Below the pieces are notes generated by a model. That model was given only the letters and a program-made list of their open reading frames with translations. It was not told the DNA's origin and did not search any database. A program made the position numbers and the translations under genes. 64,000 bases of DNA from Acanthosepion esculentum (taxonomy: Eukaryota > Mollusca > Cephalopoda > Sepiida > Sepiidae): NCBI GenBank assembly GCA_964036315.1, contig OZ038479.1, positions 56,227,246 to 56,291,245 of the forward strand, in the 5' to 3' direction. Positions 10,804-21,761 of this stretch are shown one piece after another. Numbering within the stretch: the first letter of the stretch is position 1; every line of letters starts with the position of its first letter.

Positions 10804-12475
10804 AAACATTACCATTCTATTTTCTTTCTATAATTGTTCCCCCTACCACTGCATTTTTTTAGTGTACAAAAACAAACACCTACTGTTATAACTTTCTTTG
10901 TATTGTGTGTATAGATTCTATTTTTTTTGTATACTAGTAAAAGAATGGCTGAGTAATATTATTATCTAATGCATTATGTTTTGCATGCATATTTTGACAT
11001 TGACAAAAATGAAACACAAAATAAAAACAAATATATTAACAATTTAACATGCTTCAACTTGTATTCCTCTTTGTGGAGTTCTGGGGTGCAATTAGAAGCA
11101 AAATGGCTAAAACACCATTGATTTCATGAAAAAGTGACACGTTTCCTCATGTTTCCATATAACAAGACACAGCATTTGTTTGGTCTTTCTTTCACCTAAC
11201 TAGAATATTTGTCTCATTGACAAATCAAGTCATTATTTTGTTGTTTATAAATAGACAAGATAAATCACCATCAGAAAGGGTATCAGGTATATTGATGGTT
11301 GGCAGTAACTTCCATAAAATTAGTCAGTCATGGATGATAGTAGCCACTAGTGGTCATCAGTCCTTTCTTTCACGTAGTGATGTGTGGTTAGCATCTTTGA
11401 CCAATTCACCACGTAAAGCCTTCAAAATCATTGAATCAAAGAAAAACTCCTGAATAAAGGCTTCATTGGATGTTGACACAGTCATTTTTGTATACAAAAA
11501 AATCAAGGAAAAAATGAATGTGGTTTAATTGATGTTACAACTTGTGTACAGCCTAGCAGAATTCAAAATGGCATCAGAAAACGGAAGTTTAGCCTTGTTG
11601 CAAAGCTGTAGTAGGTGATTTCCAGCTTAAAATACCAGAGATAACAGTTGACAAGTGTTTATTTACAGCAACTATCTCAAGGTGACAGAATGTGCTGCAA
11701 AGGGAGAGAATTCTATGGTGACAATTTTCGCTTCCAGTGCAGTAAAGGTTAATAAAAACAGAGTTTTCTCAAAATGTTTATGTTATTATTAAGAGGAAAG
11801 ACCAAAGTATTTTATAGTTATTTTATTAAGGTTTTTAATCAATTCGGGCATGTTCAAAATTTTGGTTAAAAATCTTGTTTTATTTTTTCTCCCCCATCAG
11901 CAGTCAACGTAATATTTATGATTAGTGTTCTAGTGTCCTTTCCCCCCACCCCAGGTGAAAAACATTGATTTACAAATTCTTCCAAAAATTGAATAATTGT
12001 CATATTTTAATGAAATGGAACTTCCAGGAATTATTCATAAATGAATAAAATAATTAAAAAATTTTTTTTTTTTAGAAAGTCTTGGTAATTTTTTTACAAG
12101 TTTATTCTTTTTTTTAAATTCTTTTTTGTGAAGGTTATTTTGATAGAAACACATGGCTATAAAGCTGAAGTAACTAAAATTCAATAAAATATGAGGGAAT
12201 TGATGAAAATATTGTTTGAAAAAATTTACCAAGAATTTCTAAAAAAAAATTTCAAAAATAATTTCATTCATTTGTGAATAAGTCCTGAAAGCTTCATTAA
12301 AATTATACAATTATTTGATTATTGCAAGAATTTCAAAAATCAATTTTTCAGACACAAAAAAAAAAACACTAAAATTTTCTATACTAATTGATGATAACAC
12401 CGCTGACGCGAGAAAAAACAAATTTAAATTTTGAATGTTGTAAAAAGATAAAAAAAATAATATATATAATTTAAT
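10804..12475. other. Intron sequence, no gene
   Basis: The region contains a frame of about 78 codons (11217-11453) that is shared with 32689-32925 through duplication only. A partial terminal block of the TAGGTA-type repeat family starts near 11770 (ATTAAGAGGAAAGACCAAAG). I recognise no product. Confidence 0.45.
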
Positions 12476-14404
12476 CTAGGTGCCTCCATCAGATCGTTAA
12501 AAAAAGATCATAGCATGATGAAAAAGACGCCGAACTTGATGAAAACAAACTTTTATCATCTAAATGTTCATGTTATTATTAAGAGGAAAGATGAAAGTAT
12601 TTTTGTGGAAATTTTTTTACATTTTTTTAATCATTCCTAGCACGTCTGAAATTTTCGTTAAAGATCTTGTTTGTTCGAGTCAGCAAAATTGGCAGATAAT
12701 CAATCATGCCATCCATTTTTTTCCATTTTATAAAAAAAATGAAAATCTCAGTTTGAAATTCTTTTAAAAAATCAATTATTTTTTTCAAAACTTATTTTAA
12801 GAAAATCAGAAATTATAATGTTTATTTAAAATATTTTGAACCAAATTTAACTTAGCTTCTGTGCTGAAAAGATGTAATTTGAAAATAAAACAAAGCAGGT
12901 CATAACCTTTCGCGTCACTTGACAGGTGTTGAATGACGTATTGACAGATTATGTGATCATAATTTGTTCTACAGAATGAGAAAAGTGAAGTTATTTAGAT
13001 TTAAGTGAACAAATTATTGACCTCGTTATTTTTAAGGAAAACTTTCAGCGCTCTAATTTTTTTTTGTACTTAGCTTTCACCTTCATGTTTATGATGCTTT
13101 ATGGAAAATATATTATAAAGAAATTAAAATAAGACTGTTAAAATTGAGATTAAATTTCCTAAGAAAGGTATCTAATTAATTTATAGGTGCCATTCTTATG
13201 AAATTTCATCAGAAGTGTACCTAAAATACTATAATTTTTTGTACATTTATTACATTTTACTGTGTTATTTGATTTCCATTCATTTTATTATTAATTTTGA
13301 TATTTCATTTATGGAAAAATGTCATAACTGAGATTAATATAAAAATAAGATCATATAAATTTCATATGATGATACTGATACTTGTAGGTACCCTTCTCAG
13401 TTGAAATTGAAAAATCAAATTAACTTCTCCACACATGTTTTGCAAAAGTAAAGGCCTTAACAGTGAGAACAATGCCTAACTCAAATAATGCAACTTAATT
13501 GTATTCTGGTTGGTCTTCTGTACTTTATAATTACAGCCCGATTATAAACACAAAATTACATTTTTTAATTACTGTGGATCTTCTGATTAGTCAAAACAAT
13601 ACAATTTACAACACACTAAAAAAAAGATCTATTTCATAAGGACACTTAGGAAAGCGGATGCGACTTTTAACTAATTTTATAAAAATCTATTAAAGAAATA
13701 ACAAATAATTGTATTAAAAATTCATTCATCGAAAAAAATTTTTGCTTTCAGAAAATATTGTCCATATTCATAAAAACAACTAAAAGCAAATAAAAGCATT
13801 TGAAATTAAAGAATATCTTTGTTTTATTGAGTTTTGTATGTTACAATTCAGAATCTGATTTTCAGCTGGGGGCGATCCAATTAAAAACAAAAAAAAATGA
13901 TTTGCATTCCTCAAAGCCTTGTGCTTTTATTGTAATCACTAAACTGGATTTGATCCAATTTCTAGCGTTTTCATAAAATTAGTTAGGGGTGGGGTAGTAA
14001 ATATAAGAAAAATATTTCTGCCATGACTTTAATAAAAAAAAAATATTTATAATAATTTCGATCATCTTTGAAGTTTCTGTAAGTTTCATTAATGTCCAAC
14101 AATTATTTTTATTTTTGCAAGATTTTCAAAATTAATTAATAATTTGTGTCATACAAAAAAAATAAAAATAAAAGTGATAAAAATTGTATATGTTACTTTA
14201 CTAGTTCCGATGATACAAAGAGAAACAAGGTTTTTTTAATCAAAATTTAGAAAAAAAAGGAAAATTTTTTAAAAATAATTAAAAAAAACTTCGGTCTTTC
14301 CTTTTAATAATAACAAACATTTAGACGATAAAATTTTGTTTTCGTCAAGTTTGGCATCTTTTTCATCATGCTATGCTCTTTTTTTAGCGATCTCATGGAG
14401 GTAC
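12476..14404. mobile_element. MITE-like TIR element, TAGGTA family (copy 1)
   Basis: About 1.93 kb with long inverted ends. The left end starts TAGGTGCCTCCATCAGATCG and the right end finishes CGATCTCATGGAGGTACCTA. Homology continues inward for over 100 bp through GCATGATGAAAAAG and AAGAGGAAAGA blocks. No ORF of note. The interior matches the reverse complement of 58894-60697, for example the block around 13380-13540. It is absent from copy B at the equivalent site, so it inserted after, or was lost since, the duplication. The target-site duplication is unclear. A further right-end scrap lies at about 14421-14536. Confidence 0.75.
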
Positions 14405-14977
14405 CTAAAATTTAATAAAAAAATCCTTTGGTCTTTCTGCTTAATAACATGACGACAAAACTTTGTTTTTCAGTTTTTGTGCATTTTTTCATCACGTATG
14501 CTCATTTTCAGCCAATCTTAGAGGTACCTACAATTTATTGAAATAATAATAAATACCTTCCAGGGATTTCTTTACATACCTCTATAAAAAAAAAAAAAAA
14601 AGGACGAACATCCACTACCAAATTAAAAAAAGAACGAGATATTATTAGCTACCAAAAAAAAAAAAAAAAAAAAAAAAAACTATTTCCACTGTGATTTTTA
14701 ATAAAAGAAATTAATATATATATATATATATAATAAAAACTATTCAGTAAATACTGAATAAAGAAAAGGCATCCATTTTGGTTTGATGTACCTAATTAAT
14801 ATTTTTAAAATATTATTTCTTTAAAAAAATATCTGACATTGAAACCACGCATTAATGAATTTTCATTATTCATCGTGCTCATAGCAAAACAAATATATCA
14901 AATAAATGGAGAGAAATCATTAGATAACGGTTTCTATTTTTATCAAAATTCAAAATTAATTGTTTTCTTCCACTTAC

Positions 14978-15260
14978 CTTTCAGTTTCTGACAATGAGAA
15001 AAACAAAACCGGGTGATTTTTTTGTTCAAATAATGCCAATGGTGTTTGGATTTTCTGTCAATCTATCCGGTTTTTATCATTTGTTCAATTCATGTGAAAA
15101 ACGAAAACAAATGTCACAAAGAAAGAATTACGAAAACGTACATGAGAAAGTTAAAATTACTTTTCAGAAAATATATTGCCGTGGATACTACGAGGCAGAA
15201 GAAAGAAAATAATCGGTGTTAGAGAAAATTTAGTTCCTTGTGTTTAAAATCCTTCGATGG
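14978..15260 (-). other. Noncoding first exon of zinc-finger gene 1 with 5' splice site
   Basis: The minus strand reads CTGAAAG|GTAAGTG at 14978/14977, a textbook donor. The block upstream of it (14978 to about 15260) recurs at 36427-36705, 51452-51680 and 61904-62170. All share the same donor and similar upstream sequence. This identifies an exon 1 common to all units. The plus-strand frame at 14994-15212 is a by-product. The transcription start is not identified. Confidence 0.6.
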
Positions 15261-15900
15261 CATTCTACCAAAATTGGACGATTTTATTTCTGAAATGAAA
15301 GCAAAAACTTGCTTGTCACTGTTTTAAAATATTTCTCAAAATCATCGTATTATCCTATTCAAACGCAATGTTGTGTATTTATTCATTAATATTAGGTAGC
15401 TCCAAAAATGAGCATATATGATGAAAAAAATGCCCGAAAGTTTTATCATGAAAAATCAAAATATTTAGGATTATAAACTTATAATTAAAGGATTTTTATG
15501 CAATTTAAAAAAAAAGGGTTTTATTTTAGAACCTATGAAATTTTTGGTTAAAAATCTTACACAACGTGGGACCATAAATCTGTATAGGTAATTTGAGTGT
15601 CTTTTTGTTGTGAAAAACACTGATTTGTAAATTCTAGCAAAAATAATCAGATAATAAAATTGTCAGTTCTATTTTTTTAATGAAACTTTCAGGACTTATT
15701 CACAAATTAAATAAATGAAATTATTTTTAAAATGTTTCTTTTTCAGAAAACCTTGGCACATGCACACATATTGTTTAAACCTTATTTACTTTTGATGGAT
15801 ATTCAAGTAGATACTTTGTTGTTTTTTTTAATTAAACAGCCTTCTTTATCCAACAACATCTAGCGACCTAAATATTCAAGGAATCTTGTATGAAAAAGAT
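15261..15900. other. Upstream flank of zinc-finger gene 1
   Basis: AT-rich sequence shared with copy B (36705-37334). It should hold the promoter of the minus-strand gene, but I cannot point to a convincing core element. Confidence 0.35.
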
Positions 15901-15981
15901 GCATCCACCAGCAGGATTTGAACGTACATCCCTTATGGGGAACTCTCATTGGATCTGATGTACCTAACTACTAAGTCTCAC
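15901..15981 (-). tRNA. tRNA-like sequence / tRNA-derived SINE head (degenerate)
   Basis: On the minus strand there is an A-box-like TAGTAGTTAGG (15963-15973). About 40 nt on lies a strong B box, GTTCAAATCC (15914-15923), followed by CTGCTGG. The spacing and the extra arm suggest a Ser- or Leu-type tRNA relic. Pairing of the acceptor stem is poor, so this is more likely a SINE head or pseudogene than a working tRNA. It is duplicated at 37335-37415. Confidence 0.45.
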
Positions 15982-16235
15982 CTAGGACTTATGGTCAAAG
16001 AAAACCTGAAATAGTACTTTTTGAACACACACTCTTCTGCTTCTTGAAACATCTATATCTGCTCTGATTTTGTACCTTAGCGTAAACAAAGACAATTTAT
16101 TTTAAGAAATGGATTAAATCCAATATATTGTTGGAGTTAACTCCACCCTAATTGTCCAAATTGTTCACTAGGAGTTGCTCTCCCTACACTATAAATACTG
16201 GGCGATTTCTTGCCCCGTTCTCTTTTTCTTCATTT
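15982..16235. other. Duplication edge and junction
   Basis: Holds the palindrome GGAGTTAACTCC near 16133. The shared block ends at CACTATAAA (16187-16195). A non-duplicated stretch follows and leads to a retrotransposon fragment with a TTTTTCTTCATTTTAG lead-in. Confidence 0.5.
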
Positions 16236-16430
16236 TAGGAAGACACCCGTAAGAGTTTCCCATCCCTGAGAAGTGTGCACTCGGTCGAGGAGGAGGCTCG
16301 CCGTTTACCCAAAGACGAGTGCTCCTTCTATCGTGAATGTCGTCGTGCTCTGAAACTCCTCTTACGGGCGTTGGATGGCCTCTCCAACGTCCAGACGCTG
16401 TCTCGTAAGGCATTAGCTAGGGTATGTATG
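16236..16430 (+). mobile_element. Tx1-like retrotransposon fragment 1 (C-terminal ORF2 region)
   Basis: Starting at GAAGAC, the frame reads E-D-x-R-K-S-F-P-S-L-R-S-V-H and then DECSFYRECRRALKLLL. It is homologous to the part of the broken retrotransposon ORF at 42137-42330 that carries VECPFYVECRNVLRCLL. It is preceded by a pyrimidine-rich TTTTTCTTCATTTTAG and followed by AGG|GTATGT, which together look like splice acceptor and donor. It is a relic of a subfamily distinct from the 39-43 kb element. Confidence 0.75.
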
Positions 16431-17056
16431 CTCATTGGCCCCTTTTATTTCTGTCCCTATTTTTCTTTAAGTTTAATTCCCCTTCCCCTCCCTCGTTAGG
16501 TGGTCAGTGACGTCAGTTGTCTGGTGAATACGGGGCGTTTTTCGTTTCGGGTGTGATTTTTCGTATCTGTTGTTGTGACTGAATGAGTGCATGTCTGTGT
16601 GAGTGCTTGGGATGAATGAATGTTTTTAATTTATTATAGTCCCGCATTAATTTCGTCCGGTTAACTGATCTTTCTGCCATATTTAGTGATTGTGGGGGTT
16701 TTATTACTAACACGATTTTGTTTAGTTTCTTGTAAATAGTTATTTGTCTCATATTGTAATTACTCATTGGGGTTATTTTTTTTAAATTTGTTATTTTATC
16801 CCCCACCCCCCAAACGATAAATTATACATATAGGGTCTAGTTCGTATTTTCATAGTCTTTGAGGTATTATGGTGGGTGTGGTAAGAAAGGTAACCTTTTC
16901 ATAGGTTGGCTAATAATGTGTTGTTTTGGTGCAAGAAATATTGTTAGTATGATTGGGTCAGCGTTTATGGCGAGCTAAGTTTAAATGTTAAGACAGAAGA
17001 TCGACCTTTTCCCCCATTTCGGCCTTGTGCTACATTTTCTGTTAATACAGAAATAA
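16431..17056. other. Spacer between two retrotransposon fragments, no gene
   Basis: Moderately AT-rich. It contains CCTTTTCATAGGTTGGCTAAT near 16893, repeated as ACTTTTCATAGGTTGGCTAAT near 17808. No coding content recognised. Confidence 0.45.
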
Positions 17057-17391
17057 ATCTTTTTCTTCATTTTAGGAAGACGCCCGTAAGAGTTTCCCAT
17101 CCCTGAGAAGTGTGCACTCGGTCGAGGAGGAGGCTCACCGTTTACCCAGAGTCGAGTGCTCCTTCTATCGTGAATGCCGTCGTGCCCTGAAACTCCTCTT
17201 ACGGGCATTGGATGGCCTCTCCAACGTCCAGACGTTGTCTCGTAAGTCATTACACCAGGTGTTAGTTAGGGGGGGGGTCGTTGTGATGATTTGATTGACG
17301 AGCTCGGTCTTACGAAGCAGGAGGCTTGCTCGATATGGCTTGGGCGCCCGGGTTGAAATGCCTCAATAACAATGAGGCATCATCACTCACC
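17057..17391 (+). mobile_element. Tx1-like retrotransposon fragment 2
   Basis: Repeats fragment 1, including its CTTTTTCTTCATTTTAG lead-in (17059-17075). It continues further, into the GACGAGCTCGGTCTTA and GGTTGAAATGCCTCAATAAC segments that match 42360-42425 of the larger element. Frameshifts and a run of nine or so G residues near 17268 break the frame. This is a relic. Confidence 0.75.
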
Positions 17392-17700
17392 TGTGTCTCC
17401 AAGGTGAACGGATCAGTTAGGTTATGCCTAGACCTGAAAGACTTAAGCAGTCAGACAAAGACCACACTTTGTAACACCCACATAAATATTACCTATGTAG
17501 TACTAACCAACAAATCTTAAATAATAAAAGATGTTGTATTATCTCCATTAATAGAACTCTCCAGAAGTAGCAGCAATTAATTCCCTTAGTCACGAACAGT
17601 ACTAACGCTGTTTCTACTGCTGACTGTCATGGAATAAACACGTGTAAAGCTTTGCTCATCGTCTTGTCTCTGTGTTATAAGGGAACCCCAGAAAACGAAA
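17392..17700 (+). mobile_element. LTR-retrotransposon scrap (Gypsy-like RT motif) with possible LTR
   Basis: Bases 17392-17450 encode VSKVNGSVRLCLDLKDL, resembling the R-LC-D-KDLN motif of Gypsy-type reverse transcriptases. From TGTAACACCC (17470) onward an LTR-like stretch runs through an AATAAA near 17634. No matching second LTR is visible, so the LTR part is a guess. Confidence 0.4.
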
Positions 17701-18408
17701 CGAAAACAGAGAAAGTGGTTTAGCTCATGTTTTAAATAATATTTTTTAATATTGTATAACCAATATTTTTTATTCTGACCTTTTTATCACTTAGTAGAAT
17801 TAATACTTTTCATAGGTTGGCTAATCAGAAGAAAGAGGTAATTCAAAACTGTTTATTTCCTGTTTGATCTTCGGTACAAAAATAATTTAATAGTTGTAAA
17901 AGAAAAAACATTATTTTTAAAAGGTTATGATGCGAACATGGTCGTAAACATTGTTTCGATTCTTTATTTAATAACAACGGTCTCTTATTATTAGGAACAA
18001 CAAAAATTTCAAAATCGCACTCAAAAATTAGAAGTCAAGTTTTCAAAAATAAATATTATACATTGTAGATTTTCACTGTCAAATCTGAAATAGAATAATT
18101 TGTTTTATTAAATTATGCAAATTGGAACTCTCTACCAATAAATATTTTTAAGTTTTATTGAAGTATTTTGGCAAGCTTTCAGGACAAACTTTCGAGATTT
18201 TCTGATTTGATATTGCATAAAATTTTACTGCAATAACATCTTCAGGCATTGTTCTTTGTAAAAAAAATTTTAAATATTTGTCATCAACCGCCAATTTGGA
18301 CAGTGTTCATTGTATATATCGAAATGGGTGAGATGTCTGACAAAAAATAAAAAAAGAAAGAAAATTCCACAAGGTTTTCTAACTTACTCAGTATACAATT
18401 TGTTCATG
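17701..18408. other. No gene recognised
   Basis: AT-rich sequence without recognisable domains, RNA genes or element ends. Confidence 0.5.
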
Positions 18409-18730
18409 AATGAATAAGAACTGAAAATTTTGTGTAAATAGGACCATTCCCTTACTTTTTTTTCAGCAACATCCAACCGCCGGCATTGTCAATATACATC
18501 CTATTCTCCTTCATATAATAAACCCCTGCATAATTCATACACATCTTCGTTCTGTTGTCTATATTGTTCCACCTGGTCAGATCACAAAGTAAAAATGTGG
18601 CGGGCTCCCTGTGACATCGTTTAACTACGACTCAGGGGCGCCCGGGCCATCGCACTGCCTCCGGGGTGTCCGCAACAAATGAATAAGAACTGAAAATTTT
18701 GTGTAAATAGGACCATTCCCTTACTTTTTT
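18409..18730. repeat. 53 bp direct repeats flanking a 216 bp insert
   Basis: The same 53 bp sequence, beginning AATGAATAAGAACTG and ending CCTTACTTTTTT, occurs at 18409-18461 and 18678-18730. Between them lies a 216 bp segment whose right half is GC-rich (GGCGCCCGGGCC around 18637-18648), unlike its surroundings. It reads as an insertion with an unusually long target-site duplication, or as a partial tandem duplication. Confidence 0.8.
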
Positions 18731-19667
18731 GGTAATAATTTTAAGAACAGTAAGAAAGACATGCATTTTCATATTACATGCTACATACTGTGAAAAAAAA
18801 ATAAAAATAAAATAAAAATTGAAATTGAAGAAGAAATAAAGTGGAGAAAATATAAAACTTTTTCGATAGAGATAGTGTCTCCTGTGCGTCAGTGTGAATG
18901 TTGATGTCAAAGACCCAAATTTAAATGAAAAATTAAACCGTCAATCAAACTTAAACTTTACCCGCATACGATCTTAAATCAATATATTTAAATTACAATT
19001 TAATACACTAAATAACACACAGGACTAAACTCCCGATTTCTTTCTCGGCTTCTTCAAAGGAAATCAACAACATACCCACTCAATGAAGCGGACGATATTA
19101 TAAACAACTATACCGTTAGTGTTCACAAACCAAACATTTATTTCAACAAATCATAATTACATGCATATTGATCCATATGCTACGTGGGTAACAAACAAAA
19201 ATGAACAAAAGGATTATTACTTACAAAACAATGTTGTCAGCAAGTAGACAACGCAAACATCATTCAACTTTTTCTTTACAACAAACAATATTGTTAAAGC
19301 ATTTTCTTTTTTTTACAATCAATTCAATTTCTTCTGTTTGTGTCTCCTCTTTCTTCAAATATTTTCTTTTCTTTCTATGAGACTCTTTTTCACTTCCTCC
19401 GGAGCTGAAAGGGTAAATTGAAAAACACAAATCCTGACCTAGTCTAGGATCTTAAAAACGTATTCCATGAAGACTATCTTTCAAAATATGTTAAAACTTT
19501 AGCTTTGGAATTCTTTTAAATCTTATTTTAATATAAAGAACGTGAACAGGGGCAGAATTCCTGGCATCGATTGACTCCGTCAAACAAATAAAAACGTTGA
19601 TTCTCCGAATCAACAAACAAATCAAATGAAACAATTCCCCTTCTAGGGAATAAAATTACTTCTTTTA
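18731..19667. other. No gene recognised
   Basis: AT-rich with short frames only. No domain or element end seen. Confidence 0.45.
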
Positions 19668-19952
19668 GCTTCGGAATTCTACCGAAGCTAACCAAATCTT
19701 TTCTTCCAAATTTCACAAATCTTTGCTACGGAATTCTACCGAAGCTCACAAAATCTTTTCTTCAAAGATTCTCAAATAAACAAATCGTAGCTACAGAATT
19801 TTACCGAAGCTGAACAAATCTCTTTAAAGATTTTCAAATATAAACAAATCAAATCTTAGCTACGGAATTCTACCGAAGCCAGTTAACTTAAATTCTTCTC
19901 TTCAAAGTTTTTCAAATATAAACGAATATTAGCTACGGAATTCTACCGAAGC
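19668..19952. repeat. Five-copy array of a 21 bp hairpin motif
   Basis: GCTACGGAATTCTACCGAAG(C) and close variants occur at 19668-19688, 19725-19745, 19790-19810, 19859-19879 and 19932-19952. Each can fold with a 7 bp stem (one A-A mismatch) around AATTCTA. Spacers of 36-52 bp carry AAATCTTT...AAAGATTT, itself palindromic. Spacing grows steadily: 57, 65, 69, 73. Such spaced palindromes are seen as subterminal transposase-binding arrays, but no element ends were found. Confidence 0.8.
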
Positions 19953-21193
19953 CAATTAAATCTTCCAACAAAGCCCTTCGATGCGTAAACTCACACTCCC
20001 CTGTTCCCATCCATAAACTAATCAGTAAAATAGCTATTAAAAGCTAAATAAAAATTAATCTTTAAAGGCAAATAATTCGATACTGTAATTCGAATTATTT
20101 AAGGTAACATTAATTTACGTGGCCAACAATAGTAGTTCACCACGGAGACAGAATAAGGACGTCCGTATCGTACGAGGATAAAGTTCTGACTGAAGACAAA
20201 ATCTTCTGATACAAGGGACTCGCTTTCAGCTGCCAAATTCCATGACAATGGGGCCATAAATTTTCCGACCGCCCCGTCCACAGGCCACCGACCCCAGACA
20301 TTAAAACATGTCATCTCTAATACCGAAGTCGTTGCAAGATCTCCTCTCGCCTCATGTTAAATCTCTGTCAACAAAGATTTCCAAAAAACACTCAAAACAT
20401 GAATCTCACCACCGAAGTCACCGAAAGGTGACCTCTCACATTTATGTTAAATCTCGGTCAACAAAAATTTCCAAAATACATGTCCCTTTGCATGTGGGCA
20501 ATCCTGGCAGTTTCTTTTCTGGTCTCTATTCCTATATTTTTCACATTTTCTTCTTTGATTTCACTTCTCACAGATTTGAATTTATGTAACTACCTTAATC
20601 TGACATCTCTAATGTATAACTTACAGTATGAGCTGCCCTTCATTATCAAAATGATGCATTCTTATTTACATTGTTTATAGTCAAACTAATGTTTTCATCT
20701 TTTTTGAAGTTATCACATTTCCGCCATTGTGTTCTTCATCATTAAGAAAAAAGAAATTTTGAAGTCAGTCAAGTATAGCAGCAACAGGTATTAAAAACAT
20801 GAAGTTCAAAGTTCTGTGTTCTAGAATTATTGTCTAATGAAACAATAATCAGATGGATTCTTGAATTTGGTGGCACACCATATTTGAATGGTCCTAATTC
20901 AGGCAGAATGGAATCCAAGCAAGCAATAGCTGAACAGTATAAAAATAGGACACAAAACATCCCTTGACAGTGATAATGGAACAATCTACCCATGTAGATT
21001 AAATAAGAGCTTCTCTTGTCTCCCCCTTCCTACCAAAGTGAATTAAATCTGAAGGCATTAAGTTTATTGAAATTTCTCCTCAGTGTGAATTTTTCTATTG
21101 TTTGAAGTGCTGTCACTCAGTTTATTGATCAAGATCCTGTCTTATCAATATGAATTGTGGTATTAAATCCCAAAGGTGACTTTACATTACAAA
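19953..21193. other. No gene recognised
   Basis: Contains a moderately GC-richer stretch (20110-20310) and two related segments near 20355 and 20445 (ATGTTAAATCTC(T/G)GTCAACAAA), which form a short direct repeat. No product can be assigned. Confidence 0.4.
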
Positions 21194-21761
21194 TAAAGGG
21201 TGTTCCAATAACTTGAACCACTTTCAAATGTGAATTAAGTTTAAGCATCTAATGACTTTTTTCTTTCAGATTTAAAAACTTTAATCTTTAGCAGTTTCAA
21301 CCATGGAAGATTAACAATCAAACGTGTTAAAGTTATCAAAGCCTATCACAAAAATGGACATTAGCAAACAGAAATGCAATGAGAAGTTCCCAGGTTGCAT
21401 CATCTCTCGAAATAGTGAAGTCAATTGACCACCACAATTGTGCAACTTGACGCCTTTAGATTTTTTCCTTTGGGGTCATCTCAAAAGTAATGTCCATGCC
21501 AACAACAATTCAACAGCTGAAGGATGAGATAATAAGGCATATTAATAAGATCGAGGAGCAACTATGCAGAAATGTCATCAAAAATTTTGATCACTGACTG
21601 GAGGTGTGCCACTGAAGCCTTGGCGGACATTTGGGCGATATTATTCTTCACACACATTGCCATCACTTAAATAACAAGATCCAATAGAGAAATAAATTTT
21701 CACCAATAACACTGATTTATTTACTGCTAACTTTGATCTGTCTTAATGAAACACCCCTTTA
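21194..21761 (+). mobile_element. Internally deleted Tc1/mariner element with TA target duplications
   Basis: TIRs AAGGGTGTTCCAATAA (from 21196) and the complement of TTAATGAAACACCCCTT (ending 21759) are flanked by TA at 21194-21195 and 21760-21761. The interior encodes the C-terminal transposase signature LTPLDFFLWGHLKSNV and then, in another frame, QQLKDEIIRHINKIEEQL. These are typical of a mariner-family DDE transposase near its last catalytic Asp. A frameshift, stops and the short length (564 bp) show it is dead. Confidence 0.88.

Larger units (their letters stand above)
7654..14977 (-). other. Inferred 7.3 kb intron of zinc-finger gene 1
   Basis: The intron is bounded by donor GTAAGTG (minus, 14977-14971) and acceptor TTCACAG (minus, ending 7654). 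It contains diverged tandem modules (8480-10290), a head-to-head palindrome (10678-10803) and a MITE-like element (12476-14404). It also has poly(A)/poly(T) runs, for example near 10520 and 14660, and a (TA)n run near 14712. I see no coding gene in it. Confidence 0.6.
4954..16195. repeat. Segmental duplication copy A (zinc-finger unit 1)
   Basis: This block is collinear with 25772-37627 and nearly identical by eye over long stretches. It includes the finger exon, intron, first exon and the tRNA-like sequence. The left limit falls inside finger relics (TTTGACTTTTCC at 4954 and 25772). The right limit is the shared CACTATAAA (16187-16195). Differences from copy B are an 84 bp finger, a missing ~635 bp stretch after 7912, a TIR element and flanking sequence (about 12472-14757) present only here, and two insertions present only in B. 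Confidence 0.92.

Noticed and set aside
11217..11453. 78-codon frame shared with 32689-32925
   Set aside because: Sharing is explained by segmental duplication, substitutions are not silent-biased by eye, and no motif is visible.
12476..14404. Assigning an 8 bp TSD to the first MITE-like copy
   Set aside because: Left (ATTTAATC) and right (AAATTTAA) flanks do not match in register, and a second element end nearby confuses the boundary.
14994..15212. Plus-strand 72-codon frame as a small protein gene
   Set aside because: The matching block in copy B is frameshifted by one base, and other copies do not keep the frame. The conserved feature is the minus-strand donor GTAAGTG, so this is exon 1 read backwards.
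15901..15981. Functional tRNA gene
   Set aside because: The A box departs from consensus, the acceptor stem does not pair well and no clear anticodon arm could be assigned, so it is listed only as tRNA-like.
17470..17700. Solo LTR
   Set aside because: TGT start and AATAAA are suggestive, but no matching second LTR, CA end or target duplication was seen; kept only as a low-confidence note.
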